Assembly: GCA_031761405.1 (NCBI GenBank)
Contig: JASEVX010000085.1
Location: forward strand, 62,001 to 126,000
Source: Serripes groenlandicus
Taxonomy: Eukaryota; Mollusca; Bivalvia; Cardiida; Cardiidae
Direction: 5' to 3'
DNA length: 64,000 nt
Below are positions 1 to 11,222 of the stretch, one piece after another. A program made the position numbers and the translations under genes. The notes under the pieces are model-generated. The model ran no database searches, was not told where the DNA came from, and was given only the letters and a program-made list of their open reading frames with translations. The number at the start of each line of letters is the position of its first letter. The first letter of the stretch is position 1.

Positions 1-256
1 TATTTCTTTAATTAACCCTTTATTTGATTTCTTTTTCTTATTGTTATACTTTCATTATTTCTTTAATTATGTCTCCCCTATTATATGGGGTGACATATTG
101 TTTTTGCCCGTTCCGTCCGTCCTTCCGTCCTTTCGTCTGTCACACTTGTTTCCGCTCAATAACTGAAGAACGCTTGGGCGTAGGAACTTCATACTTGGTA
201 TGCAGGTTGGTCATGACCAGTAGCTGACCCCTATTGATTTTGATAACAGAAGGTCA

Positions 257-271
257 AGGTCATGGTGACCT
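257..271. promoter_or_regulatory. Palindromic AGGTCA inverted repeat (IR3, ERE consensus)
   Basis: AGGTCATGGTGACCT, a perfect IR3. It overlaps a direct AGGTCAAGGTCA at 251-262. Binding is not shown. Confidence 0.35.
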
Positions 272-684
272 TGTGAGGTAAAAAATGGTTTCCGCTCAAT
301 AACTGAAGAACGCTTTGGCTGAGGAACTCCATACTTGGTATGCAGGTTGGCCATGCCTAGTAGAAGACCCGTATTGATTTTGAGTTCAGTACATCTAAAG
401 TCAAGGTCACAGTGACCATGAGCTTGAAAGATTACGGTGACAATGAGCTGATAAATAGTTTTTGCTTGGGCCCAGGAACTTCATACTTGATGTGCAGGTT
501 GGTCACCACCAGCAAATGACCCCTATTAATTTTAAGGTCACTAGGTCAAGGTCACATCCGTCACACTTGTTTCCGCTCAATAACTGAAGAACGCTTGGGC
601 ATAGGATCTTCATACTTGGTATGCAGGTTGGTCATGATCAGTAGATGACTTCTATTGATTTTGATGTCAGAAGGTCAAAGGTCA

Positions 685-699
685 AGGTCATGGTGACCT
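685..699. promoter_or_regulatory. IR3 ERE-consensus site in repeat
   Basis: AGGTCATGGTGACCT again, with the DR0 motif AGGTCAAGGTCA at 679-690, in another unit of the same element. Confidence 0.35.
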
Positions 700-821
700 T
701 GTGAGGTAAAAAATGGTTTCTGCTCAATAACTAAAGCACGCTTGAGCCGAGGAACTTCATACTTGGTATGCAGGTTGGCCATGCCCAGTAGAAGACCCTA
801 TTAATTTTGAGGTCAAAGTCA

Positions 822-836
822 AGGTCACAGTGACCT
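822..836. promoter_or_regulatory. IR3 ERE-consensus site in repeat
   Basis: AGGTCACAGTGACCT, the same 15 bp as the classic vitellogenin ERE core. An imperfect copy follows at 846-860. Confidence 0.35.
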
Positions 837-1557
837 TGAGCTGAAAGGTCACAGTGACAATGAGCTGAAACATTGTTTTTGCTTAATAACTGTAGAATGC
901 TTTGGCCATGGAAGTTAATACTTGGTGTGAAGGTTGGTCACCACCAGTAGATGACCCCTATTGATTTTGAGGTCACTAGCTTAAAGGTCAAGGTCATGGT
1001 AACCTTCAGCTGAAAAATGGTTTCCTCTCAATAACTAAAGAATGCTTATGTTGAGGAACTTCATACCTGGTGTGCAGGTTGGTCCTAACCAGTAAATGAG
1101 CTTTATTGAATTTGTTTGATTTTGAGGTCACAAGGTCAATGTCGAAGGTCACGGTAACCTTCAGCTGAAAAATGTGTTTTACTCAATAACTCGAGAACGC
1201 TTATACCCAGGAACTTCTTACTTGGTGTGCAGCTTGGTCCTAATCTGTATGTCAGTAGGTCAAAGGTCAAGGTCGTGGTGACCTTTGGCTGAAAAATGGT
1301 TTCTGCTCAATAACTGAAGATTGCTTGGGCCCAGGAACTTCATACTTGGTGTGCAGGTTGGTCACTAGCAGCAAATGACCCCTATTGATTTTGAGGTAAC
1401 CGTCGGCTGAAAAATGGTTTCCGCTCAATAACTGAGGATTGTCACTGTTGCTTCATCTCCAGTCCAAAACTAAAAAATTCATCTCCATCATTTCTTTTCC
1501 TCCCCTACGACCACACAAATGGGGAGACAAGCGCTTTTTCAAAAAAGCAATCTCTAG

Positions 1558-1787
1558 TTAACCCTTTCCTTCATACCACAATTCTGCAGCAGACGACTTT
1601 GAACATATTTTGTCAAAATATAGAAAATCTCTATAATTGAATGGATAACCTATGATGAAAAGTTGAAAACATTGTGTCAAAAGGAGAAATTGCTCGTTTT
1701 GAGCAATTTCTTCTTTTGTCACTATGTTTTTAAAAAGCTGTCTGCTGCGGAGGCTTCAGAAAGCGTCTATATGAGGGAAAGGGTTAA
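1558..1787 (-). mobile_element. TTAA-flanked MITE, complete (about 230 bp)
   Basis: TTAACCCTTTCCTTCAT at the left, ATGAGGGAAAGGGTTAA at the right, with an internal palindrome GGAGAAATTGCTCG...GAGCAATTTCTTC. TTAA at both ends suggests piggyBac-type insertion. Confidence 0.85.
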
Positions 1788-2240
1788 CACTTTCCCTCAT
1801 ATGGATTAGTTTATACGTCTCTTTAACAGACAACTTTTGAAAATATCATGACAAAAGGGGATATTGCTCATAAATAGCAATTTTTACTTTGCTGCAATGT
1901 TTTCAACTCTATTTAATAGTTTTTAAAACGTAAATAATGGGGAAAAATTGCTAAAATTTCCATAAAATGAGTTATTTCATGTCAAATTAATACTATTACA
2001 ACTTTGGTGAGCAATGTGTAACCCTTTCCTTCTTGTCAACTTATTTTGACCCCTCTGTAGCAGAGGACTTGGCCAAAAGAAATATCTCACAATGAGCCTT
2101 TTCTCGTTATAGATATGAGCTTCAATTCAATAATTTATGAGATTTTCAATATGTTTGCTTATAAATTGTATAATGAAATTATAGGTAGTTTCCTTTTGCC
2201 ATAATGTTTTCAAAAGCATTCAATAATTTTGCCCTACTTT
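1784..2240. mobile_element. Degraded TTAA MITE copies
   Basis: TTAACACTTTCCCTCATATGG starts at the end of the previous copy. GATATTGCTCATAAATAGCA and CCCTTTCCTTCTTG with TCTGTAGCAGAGGAC follow. At least two diverged copies. Confidence 0.5.
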
Positions 2241-2249
2241 GAAGCAGAG

Positions 2250-2560
2250 GGGGTATATTGCTTTGCACATGTCGGTCAGTACACCAAAGTTGGTCCAATT
2301 GATAACTGGATACTGCTTAGACATACAGTACTCAAACTTGGCAGGGAGGTTGGGCATGACTAGTAGAAGACCCCTTTTGATTTTTAGGTCATCCATTCAA
2401 GAGTCAAGGTCACAGTGACCTTGAACAGAAAAAGTTTGTCTGATTGAATTATTGCAGAAAGCGCGAGCCTAATAGCCTCAAATTCGGCATGACAGTTGGG
2501 CTTGATAAGTATATGACCCCTATTGATTTTGAGGTCATCTGATAAAAAGTGAAGGTGACA
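2250..2560. repeat. Detached unit of the 69-1540 repeat type
   Basis: Shares the 'aggttgg..atgac..agtagaagacccc' and GTCAAGGTCACAGTGACC blocks. A perfect IR3 motif AGGTCACAGTGACCT lies at 2407-2421. Confidence 0.5.
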
Positions 2561-2963
2561 GTGATCACATTTAATTTTCATTTGTTGTCTGCTGCAGATT
2601 TGTTGTTTTGGGGGAAAGGATAAAAGGGATGAAACCCTTGTGATAAAAAAAGGGAAATTCATTTTAAGGAGATAGCTACAACTTAGATAAAAAGAACCAG
2701 GATTTGTATTTGAACACAGGTGTTTAAAGGAAAGACATAGAGTCTACCACATTTATATACGGTAATCAGATTTAATGTGCAATTTTAAATTTACAAATAT
2801 GAAACTTGAATGAATAATGATAAAACAAAACCTCTTAACCCTTTACCTGACATAGATGACTTTTAGGGAAAGAAATCTGGTACATGTAGGAGATGAAATT
2901 GTTCCTTGTCCTTTCCTCACAATGTTTTCCATTGTGTATCCATTTATACTTTTACCGTTTTAC

Positions 2964-3333
2964 TATTTTAAAGTAAGCAATCATATCAGATAATTGATTA
3001 AATGACATGCAGATGTAGTACTAGGAATCCGTCGGAGTGTGTAAATCAGTTATCAGTTCTTTGTCAGCAATTGTTTATAGTTTATATTACCTCTTTCTGG
3101 GTTGTTCTCTCTCCAAAGATGACTTTTTGGCAACCTTTGTTCCAGAAATGTTTTAAAGTAGGCATATCAGATAATTGATTAATTTACATGCAGATGTAAT
3201 GCTAGGAATCTGTCTGAATGTGTACATCAGTTATTAGTTCTTTAAGTCGGCAATTGTTTACAGATTATATTACCTTTTTCTGGGGTTTTCTATCTCCAAA
3301 GATGTCTTTTTGGCAACCATTGTTCCAGAAAAG
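2964..3333 (+). repeat. Tandem duplication, 183-bp period
   Basis: TTTTAAAGTA...ATCAGATAATTGATTAA...GCAATTGTTTA...TTTGGCAACC occurs twice (3118 and 3301 as landmarks). Function unknown. Confidence 0.75.
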
Positions 3334-3884
3334 CAAACTGACTGCGAATGTCTGCGTACAGAAAAATCCAAAATGACCTTACACATGTCCCCTTTCTGTG
3401 GATTCTCGATATTGGCAGACTTTCAATCTCGCTTGGACATCAGCAAAAACTCTTATGAATATCAAAGCACTGAAAGTTCCGCCAACAAGGGGCTAACTGC
3501 ATTTGGACAAGGATTTACAGATTACAAGAGATGTCCTTATTTTTGAATAATATTGGATCTGAAAGCACAATATTGTATTTACAGAATTGGGGTCTATCGT
3601 AAATCCTTTTTTTTACCTAGAGGTCTTGGAATATTTAACACATTCCTTTGTGCATGTCATATCAAAATCAACAGAAAGCTGCTGTATACCAATGATGACT
3701 TTATTGAGAGTCCAATTCTAACATCAAAACCAAAAATAACCCATCTGTATCTACATTTTCTGGTTATTTTGAAATAGCAGAAACATAGTGGTATCGTTGT
3801 CTTGCCTTCTTTGAAATGTTATATCCTGGTTTTAAATTATCAAAACTCATTTCATAAACAACGGAACAATGTATTACTCCTCTA
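3334..3884. other. No recognised gene
   Basis: Short open frames (3310-3546 and 3553-3777, +) resemble no family I know and one runs out of the duplicated repeat. Left unassigned. Confidence 0.4.
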
Positions 3885-6421
3885 CGCTCCAAACCGTCGG
3901 ACACCCCCGGATGTTGATTCCACTAACGCTTTACACAGTCGGACACCCACGGTTGTTGACTCCGCTACGCTCTACATTCACAGTGACTCGGCAAGGCTCT
4001 ACATCGTCGGACATCCCCGGCTGTTGGATCCGGTACGCTCTACACCGTCGGTCATCTAAGGTTGTTGACTCCGCTCTACACCGTCGGTTAATCACGGTTG
4101 TAGACTACTTTACGTTCTACACCGTCGGTCAATCACGGTTGTATACTACTTTACGTTCTACACCGTCGGTCAGCCACGGTTGTTGACTCCGCAACACTCC
4201 ACACCGTCAGACAACCATGGTTGTTGACTTCTCTACTCACACCGTCGGAAACTCGCGGTTGTTGACTTCACTACGCTCTTCACTGTCAGACACCTGCGGT
4301 AGTTGACTCCGCAACGCTCCACACCATCGGACCCCCGCATTGTTATATTCGCAACGCTATACTACATCGGTCATCCACAGTTGTTGAATCCGCTACGCTC
4401 CACACCATCGGTCATCCATGGTTGATGACTCCTCTACGCTCCACACCGTCGGTCAACCACGGTCGTTTACTCCGCGACGCTCTACGCCGTCGGAAACCCA
4501 CGGTTGTTGACTTCGCTACGCTGCACACCGTCGGTCACCCACGGTTGTTGACTCCGCAACGCTGCACACCGTCGGACACCCACGGTCGTTCACTCCGCTA
4601 GGCTCTACTACGTCGGACACCCACGGTTGTTGATTCCGCAACGCTCCACACCTTCGGACACCCACGGTTGTTGACTCCGCAACGCTCCACAACGGCGGAC
4701 ACCCACGGTTGTTTACTCCGCAACGCTCCACACCTTCGGACACCCACGGTTGTTGACTCCGCAACACTCCACACCTTCGGACAACCGCGGTTGTTGACTC
4801 CGCAACGCTCCACACCTTCGGACACCCACGGTTGTTGATTCCGCAACGCTCCACAACGGCGGACACCCACGGTTGTAGATTCCGCTACGCTATACACCGT
4901 CAGTCATCAAAAAGTGTTGACTTCGCTACGCTCCCCCTCCGTCGGACACCCACGGTGTGTTTTGACTCCGCTAGGCTCCACACCGGCGGACACCCACTGC
5001 TTTTGACTCCTTAACGCTCTACAACGTCGATCCACGCTCCGCTCAACACCGGCGGACACTCACGAGTGTTGACTCCGCTACGATCCAAACATAGTCGGAC
5101 ACCAACGGCTGGTTATCCCGCTATGCTCCATATCGTCGAACACCCATGGTTGTTGACTCCGCTATGCTCTACACCGTCGAACATCCACGGTTGTCGACTC
5201 CACTACACTCCACACCGTCGAACACTCACGGTTGTCGACTCCGCTACGCTCCACTACACTCCAAAGAGTTGAACACTCACGGTTGTCGACTCCGCTGCGC
5301 TCCACACCGTCGGACACCCGCGGCTGTTGACTCCGCTGCGCTCCACACCGTCGGACACCCGCGGTTGTTGACTCCGCTACGCTCCACACCGTCGAACACC
5401 CGCGGATGTTGATTCCACTAGGCTCTACACCGTCGAACACCCGCGGTTGTTGACTCCGCTACGCTCCACACCGTCGGACACCCGCGGTTGTTGATTCCAC
5501 TACGCTCTACACCGTCGAACACCCACGGTTGTCGACTCCACTACACTCCAAACAGTTGAACACCCACGGTCGTCGACTCCACTACACTCCACACAGTTGA
5601 ACACCCGCGGTTGTCGACTCCACTACACTCCACACAGTTGAACACCCACGGTCGTCGACTCCGCTACGCTCAACACCGTCGGACACCCGCGGTTATCGAC
5701 TTCGCTACGCTCCACACCGTCGAACACTCACGGTTGTCGACTCCGCTACACTCCACACCGTCGGACACCCGCGGTTGTCGACTCCGCTACGCTCTACACT
5801 GTCGAACACTCACGGTTGTCGACTCCGCTACGCTCCACACCGTCGGACACCCGCGGTTGTCGACTCCGCTACGCTCCACACCGTCGAACACTCACGATTG
5901 TCGACTCCGCTGCGCTCCACACCGTCGGACACCCGCGGTTGTTGACTCCGCTGCGCTCCACACCGTCGGACACCCGCGGTTGTTGACTCCGCTGCGCTCC
6001 ACACCGTCGGACACCCGCGGTTGTTGACTCCGCTACGCTCCACACCGTCGAACACCCGCGGATGTTGATTCCACTACGCTCTACACCGTCGAACACCCGC
6101 GGTTGTTGACTCCGCTACGCTCCACACCGTCGGACACCCGCGGTTGTTGATTCCACTACGCTCTACACCGTCGAACACCCACGGTTGTTGACTCCGCTAC
6201 GCTCCACACCGTCGGACACCCACGGATGTCGACTCCGCTACGCTCCACACCGTCGGTCATTCATGGATGTTGTATCCTCTATGCTCCACACCGTCGGACA
6301 CTCACGGTTGTTGACTCCACACAGTCGAACACTCATGAGTGTTGACTCATCTATGCTGCACACATTCGAACACCCACGGTTGTTTGAAGTACAGCGGAGT
6401 CAACAACCGTAAGTGTCCGAG
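3885..6421 (+). repeat. 41-bp minisatellite, about 62 units
   Basis: Unit GTTGTTGACTCCGCTACGCT + CCACACCGTCGGACACCCGCG. It is GC-rich in an AT-rich region, homogeneous in 5150-6250 and diverged at both ends. Because 41 is not a multiple of three, long open frames appear in several frames on both strands; none looks like a gene. The last part (about 6393-6421) is an inverted unit. Confidence 0.95.
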
Positions 6422-6589
6422 GATGTAAAAATCTTTATGTCCCAACATCATATACAGAGATCTGGGTTAAATAAGGAATGGTGGCTCGTTATTACTTATC
6501 TGTCACTTGTTTAAACTGTATATAGAGTCTAAGACGAACTGTGTTTATTAAAGATGTAATTGAATTATCCTTTTTTGGTTTTGCACTTT

Positions 6590-7585
6590 AAGGAGCAAAT
6601 GGTTCGAACCTGGCGGCCATAGTTTTCGACCAATCAGCATGGCTTGAAGGACTCTGATAGAGGGTCATCCTAGGAATATTTCTACAAAATTATTTGAAAA
6701 TTGGCCAAACACTTTCGGAGGAGAAGATTATTTAAGTTTTCACTCAACCCATATAAGGCAAAATAGCCTCGCCCCCTGGCGGCCATGTTTTCGACCGATC
6801 AACATGGCTTGAAGGAAACTTATAGTGGGTCACTTAAGAAACATTCTGAATCTTTATTTTGAAAAAAAATGAGAGGTCGTTGACCTTCTCCAGGAGCGAA
6901 TGCCAAGGTAGAATTTCTGTTTTCAATATCTGCATCATCCAACAATGTGTCAATATTGCCAATGTCAAAGAAATGTGACAAATAAATGAAGTTTTTATCG
7001 TGTTCACAAAGTCAATTATAACAATTTTGCCAATTTTAAAGGGCCATAATCCAGTCATGCATGAACAGATCTGGCTCCAGATGGTTTTCGAAAGGAACCG
7101 AGCTATTATGTATATCTAGCTACTGTATAACATTGGTAAACATCGGATAATAAATGATGACTTTAACTTGTTCACAAGGTCAATTATAACAATTTTGCCA
7201 ATTTTAAAGGGCCATAATCCCGTCACGCATTAACGGATCTGGCTGGTTTTCGAAAGGAACCGAGCTCTCATGTATATCTAGCTACTTAAAATTGTTTGTA
7301 AACATCGGATAATAAATGATGACTTTAACTTGTTCACAAGGTCAATTATAGCAATTTTGCCAATTTTAAAGGGCCATAATCCCGTCATGCATGGATGGAT
7401 CTGGCTGGTTTTCGAAAGGAACCGAGCTCTTATATTATTAAGTATATCTAGCTACTGAATAGGTTTGGTGAACATCGGATAATAAATGAAGACTTTATCG
7501 TGTTCACAAGAAAGTGTGGACGGACGACGGACAAAGGGCAAACACAAAAGCTCACCTTGTCACTACGTGACAGGTTTTTTCAGAC
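6590..7585 (-). mobile_element. Non-autonomous element with about 165-bp tandem units
   Basis: Units begin GTCAATTATAACAATTTTGC (about 7011, 7179, 7341) with TCGAAAGGAACCGAGCT. The right end carries GTGGACGGACGACGGACAAA then AGCTCACCTTGTCACTACGT. The same consensus, opposite strand, appears in 24284-24767. Confidence 0.65.
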
Positions 7586-7608
7586 TTAAATAATCAATAA
7601 ACGTTTGT

Positions 7609-8205
7609 GTGCACCAAAATAAATTTGAGGGAGAATTACCAACACATTTGAGCAATGACGGTCTGCCAATGGATACTGGTCACTGTACATGTCAATATAG
7701 TGACCTGACAGCTTTGATTAGGGTTTTGCGCTGTTTTCAACATTTTTTCAGTCATAGCACGGCGACCATTTCACCTTCTCATGCGTTTCCTAGTTTTTCC
7801 ACACCAGTACACCACACAACATACTTTCCAAGCAACTGGCTCATTTTCCACATAGACTGTTAAACAGCCCATTGGTGAAAGACGAATGACGCATGTTACA
7901 GTGACTTTTGTCAAACGTCGGAAAGAACGTGGGCCGAGCTGGGATTCGATTGACAGCCCGCGTCACTATCGACTGGTAGCGCGGCTGACCTGACAGTGCC
8001 AGAGGGAGAGTCTACTAGAATATCCATCGCCTCTACGCTACTACAAGGACAAACCATACAAGACATCTCCGCCAACAACACACTTACATTTGACGTGACG
8101 AGACCAGACAGATCCACTGTACATGTAGCTTGTGCACTGAACGTGATTACAACCGGCGCCCTGCTAGGTGAATATGCATCTATATATGTACCTGTTCAAA
8201 TTTAA
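7609..8205 (+). pseudogene. Immunoglobulin-domain gene fragment split by a SINE
   Basis: An open frame on 7609-7711 ends in DTGHCTCQYSDLT, the F-strand DxGxYxC signature of an Ig domain. It is interrupted by a SINE at 7712-7985 with an 11-bp duplicated target. Continuing after the second target copy (7997), the same frame reads VPEGESTRISIAS, then LTFDVTRPDRSTVHVACALN and EYASIYVPVQI, resembling the C-terminal half of molluscan Ig domains. It stops at 8205, or splices at a possible donor CTAG|GTGAAT after 8167. No other exon of the gene is visible nearby, so this is probably a relic. The assignment to Ig is by motif only. Confidence 0.5.
7712..7985 (-). mobile_element. tRNA-derived SINE (reverse), inserted in Ig-like exon
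   Basis: Same family as 39068-39378. The tail end (GGTTTT..GCGCTGTTTTCAACA..TTTTTCAGTCATA) is at the left and the degraded tRNA-like head at the right. Target-site duplication TGACCTGACAG is at 7701-7711 and 7986-7996. Confidence 0.85.
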
Positions 8206-8902
8206 CTAATATATTATTTTTATATGTTTCATGTGCTCTTTTAACCAAAGTGTGCGTTTTCACAATTATGATATATTGCAATAAATCCCAGTCTTCCATG
8301 TCACCAGAAGAAAAGACTTGTAGGCAGTTAGCCTCATTGTGACCTTATGATGTTCCATTCGCTGGCCATTTCGCCCAACACCTACTAATGGTTCCTCTGA
8401 ACAATGGCTTAAACCTAGGGATTTAGACATAGGTCGCCATTTTGTGTTACATGTATTTGTTGTTGTAAATACGTATATATACAAATTGATGTCAATATTT
8501 AATTTTATGTCCTTTTTTGTAAAAGAATGTCTTTTCTATCTTTGTTTTGTACAACTCTAATGTAATATTATTTATACAAACTTATGTTTTATATTAAATA
8601 TAATAAAACGTTCTGCATATTCATTTCCATTTTAGAAGCGAGTTTTTAGAAGTTGTAAGGGGAAAGTCCTTGTATAATTTTCATAATATTCGTTATATTT
8701 TCAGGCATTAAAGTCATCATGGGTCCCGATTTCCTTGTATACAACAAACATCATTTTCCAAGTAATATCATTTTTTGGTCATAACTTGCTTGTATCGTTA
8801 ATTTGGCAGTATAATCCAAATATTATGGATTGTGGTGAATCGTTATATATAAATGTGGCGAATCGTTATGTGGCAAGTCGTTGGTGTGGCGTATCGTTAT
8901 TA
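8206..8902. other. AT-rich spacer
   Basis: No coding signature or clear repeat seen on either strand. Confidence 0.4.
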
Positions 8903-9890
8903 TCTCACCTGGCACGAAGTGTCTGTGAGCTTATGTTATGGTGTGTTGTCTGTCGTCCGTCCGTCTCCGTCTGTCATCCTTTTTCTTTGAATGACTTCTT
9001 CTTAAAAACTGGAGGTCCTAGGGTCATGATGTTTGGCCAGGAGGTACCTGGGATAGAGTGATATAAAGTTTCCTCAAATAAATTACATTGACCTGCTCTC
9101 AAGGTCACAATGGTCAAATATATGTAAACCTTTAAACAACTTCTTCTGAATAACCAGGAGGCCCAGAGTGATGATATTTTGTCACTAGATACCTGGCATG
9201 AAATGCTATATAGTTTCCTCCAATAAATGACATTGACCTACTTTCAAGGTCACAAGGGTCAAATATATGAAAACATTTAAACAACTTCTTCTGAATAACC
9301 AGGAGGCCCAGAGTAATGATATTTTGCCAGAAGATACCTGGCATGAAATGCTATATAATTACCTCCAATAAATGACCTTGACCTACTTTCAAGGTCACAA
9401 GGGTCAAATATATGAAAACCTTTAAAATACTTTTTCTGAAAAACCAGGAGGCCCAGAGTGATGCTATTTTGCCAGTAGATACCTGGCATGAAATGATACA
9501 TAGTTTCCTCAAACAAATGACCATGACCTACTTTCAATGTCAATAGGGTCAAATATATGAAAACCTTTCAACAACTTCTTCTGAGTACCTGGGATATAGA
9601 GCTATGGAGTTTTCTCAAATGGATGATATTGGTCTGTAGCATCCTTGCGCACAATATACTCAATGTTGCATAAACTCCTTGACAATGGGTAAACAGATCT
9701 GAACCAAAGGACACAGGTCCAGAACAGGAAACCAGAGAAAACTCATTTAACTCCATTTTCAGTACAAATTAAGTAATCTAGATAATTTATTGTGGAGCAT
9801 TGTTCACCATAGAAAACTCCAGATGTGGAATTCTTTGCAAATTCGCTTCTCTTTAGAACATTTTCCCACGATTGCTTAAATGTACAGGTG
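8903..9890 (+). mobile_element. Element with five 145-bp tandem units
   Basis: Starts CTCACCTGGCACGAAGTGTC and GTCCGTCCGTCTCCGTC; ends CAGGTGAGCGATACAGGCC. Units (about 9006, 9151, 9296, 9441, then partial) share AACCAGGAGGCCCAGAGTGA, GATACCTGGCATGAAATGC and CTTTCAAGGTCACAAGGGTC. CACCTG/CAGGTG ends link it to 21871-22480 and 27961-28811. Confidence 0.75.
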
Positions 9891-10398
9891 AGCGATACAG
9901 GCCTCATGTATTACCATACATACTTTACTAATATCCAAGGGTTTGCCTATTAAAATATTAGTTTATTTTATGAAAAATAATCATTATTTGAACAATAAAT
10001 AATTCACTTATAATATCATATGATCTGCAATGCGTTTTTTCTCTCCATTTCGCCCATTGCGCCAAAAAATATTTAAGGTGGTATAACACAGTTGAAAGCT
10101 GATTTCCTGTTTCCTGGGAAACCCCAACTTTTATTCTCTCAATATTTCTCATAATATCCATACTGGTTCAATAAATAGGGTTTTCCTGTATCAAGAAGTG
10201 CCAGAATTATAAGAAAATGATTGGAAGTCACACTCTCAGTCCATTTTGGACGCGTTCACGCCTAGCTCTGCAACCAGTGTTGTCAAACCGGACAGAGAAG
10301 TGGGTTCAACTGAAAAATTCAAGCACATGCTTAGAGCTTACTTTTCACATTTATAAACATTAAAATTAACTATTTACCCAAAAAATGTACCCAGAACC
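9891..10398. other. No feature recognised
   Basis: AT-rich; no supported gene. Confidence 0.35.
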
Positions 10399-10943
10399 AG
10401 GGAGGTAGATAAGAGGGATAGGCAACTCCATATGTACACCTGTTATCTGGTTAAAATATCACACATAGAAATACAATTGTCCAAATTTTCACATTTTGTA
10501 GCAAAAAAAACTTTGAAATAAAATTTGGCACATCAGGGACACTATATTACATAATATAGTGTCCCTGGGCACATAAACAAAAAATACATATTCTGAAAGT
10601 TTAACATTTCAACTAAAGTTAGAGATACAATGAATAACTGGAATTTCTTTGTATTTTGAATAATGACTGTTTTAAAAGACACCGATATTGGGATTTATAA
10701 ATTATATTATTTTTTTCCAAAAATTAATAGACTGACATTTTTCATACGGATAACATATTATCAAAACCTGTAATATATTAAAATATTTTATCTACTGCAA
10801 TAGAAGAATGTTTAAACTTCCAGAAAATATATTTTTTATTTTCGTATCTTGAATAGTTTTTGAGTTTTACTTGCTACAAATGTCGGCACGGGTGACATTT
10901 TAGTATATAATTTAGTTACTTATCCCTCTTATCTACGTCCCTG
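10399..10943. mobile_element. Inverted-repeat transposon with 7-bp target duplication
   Basis: Ends CAGGGAGGTAGATAAGAGGG and CCCTCTTATCTACGTCCCTG, flanked by CCAGAAC on both sides (10392-10398 and 10944-10950). The centre holds a 34-bp near-perfect palindrome at 10534-10567 with its own CAGGGACAC ends. No transposase frame. hAT-like by end sequence, though hAT usually duplicates 8 bp. Confidence 0.75.
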
Positions 10944-11054
10944 CCAGAACTTACTATTTGTCATTATTTTTATTGGCCAAAAGTGTCACCTAAGTAAACC
11001 CCTTCAATTGTCTAATTCGTGACATATCACATTTAACTCTTTTCCATTTTAAAG

Positions 11055-11222
11055 ATGGCAGCTTCCGGTTGCCACACACGAAATTTACTATTTTATTTAT
11101 CTGTTTTTCTTCTAATTTATCAACCGATTAATGTATTTTGTTGGGATAACGATGATTTAGAGCTGTTTGATCTTGTGGATGAAGTTGAAGGAAACTTTTA
11201 TGACGTTTTGGATGTTTCTAAG
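11055..11222 (+). CDS. DNAJC1: DNAJC1 exon 1 (signal peptide and start of J domain)
   Basis: 56 codons, ending in phase 0. Residues 10-29 form a hydrophobic signal/anchor (LLFYLSVFLLIY), followed by an acidic stretch and the NFYDVLDVSK J-domain helix I start. The exon ends AAG|GCGAGT. No GT near it restores the frame to exon 2, so a GC-AG intron is the best reading. Confidence 0.9.

Larger units (their letters stand above)
69..1540. mobile_element. Long inverted-end element with roughly 145-bp internal tandem units
   Basis: Ends are TGTCTCCCC (69) and GGGGAGACA (about 1521-1530). Inside are about ten diverged units starting TTTCCGCTCAATAACTGAAG (about 154, 293, 576, 721, 1024, 1304, 1422 and others) that carry AGGTCAAGGTCA and AGGTCANNNTGACCT motifs. 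No protein-coding frame survives. Non-autonomous; superfamily not assigned. Confidence 0.65.

Noticed and set aside
24..227. 67-codon + frame
   Set aside because: Runs through the end of the 69-1540 repeat; no gene evidence.
3802..6412. Many overlapping open frames on both strands in the 41-bp array
   Set aside because: Stop-free repeat unit in several frames; no start context, splice context or family match.
3885..6421. CRISPR-like direct repeats
   Set aside because: Contiguous units with no unique spacers; a eukaryotic minisatellite.
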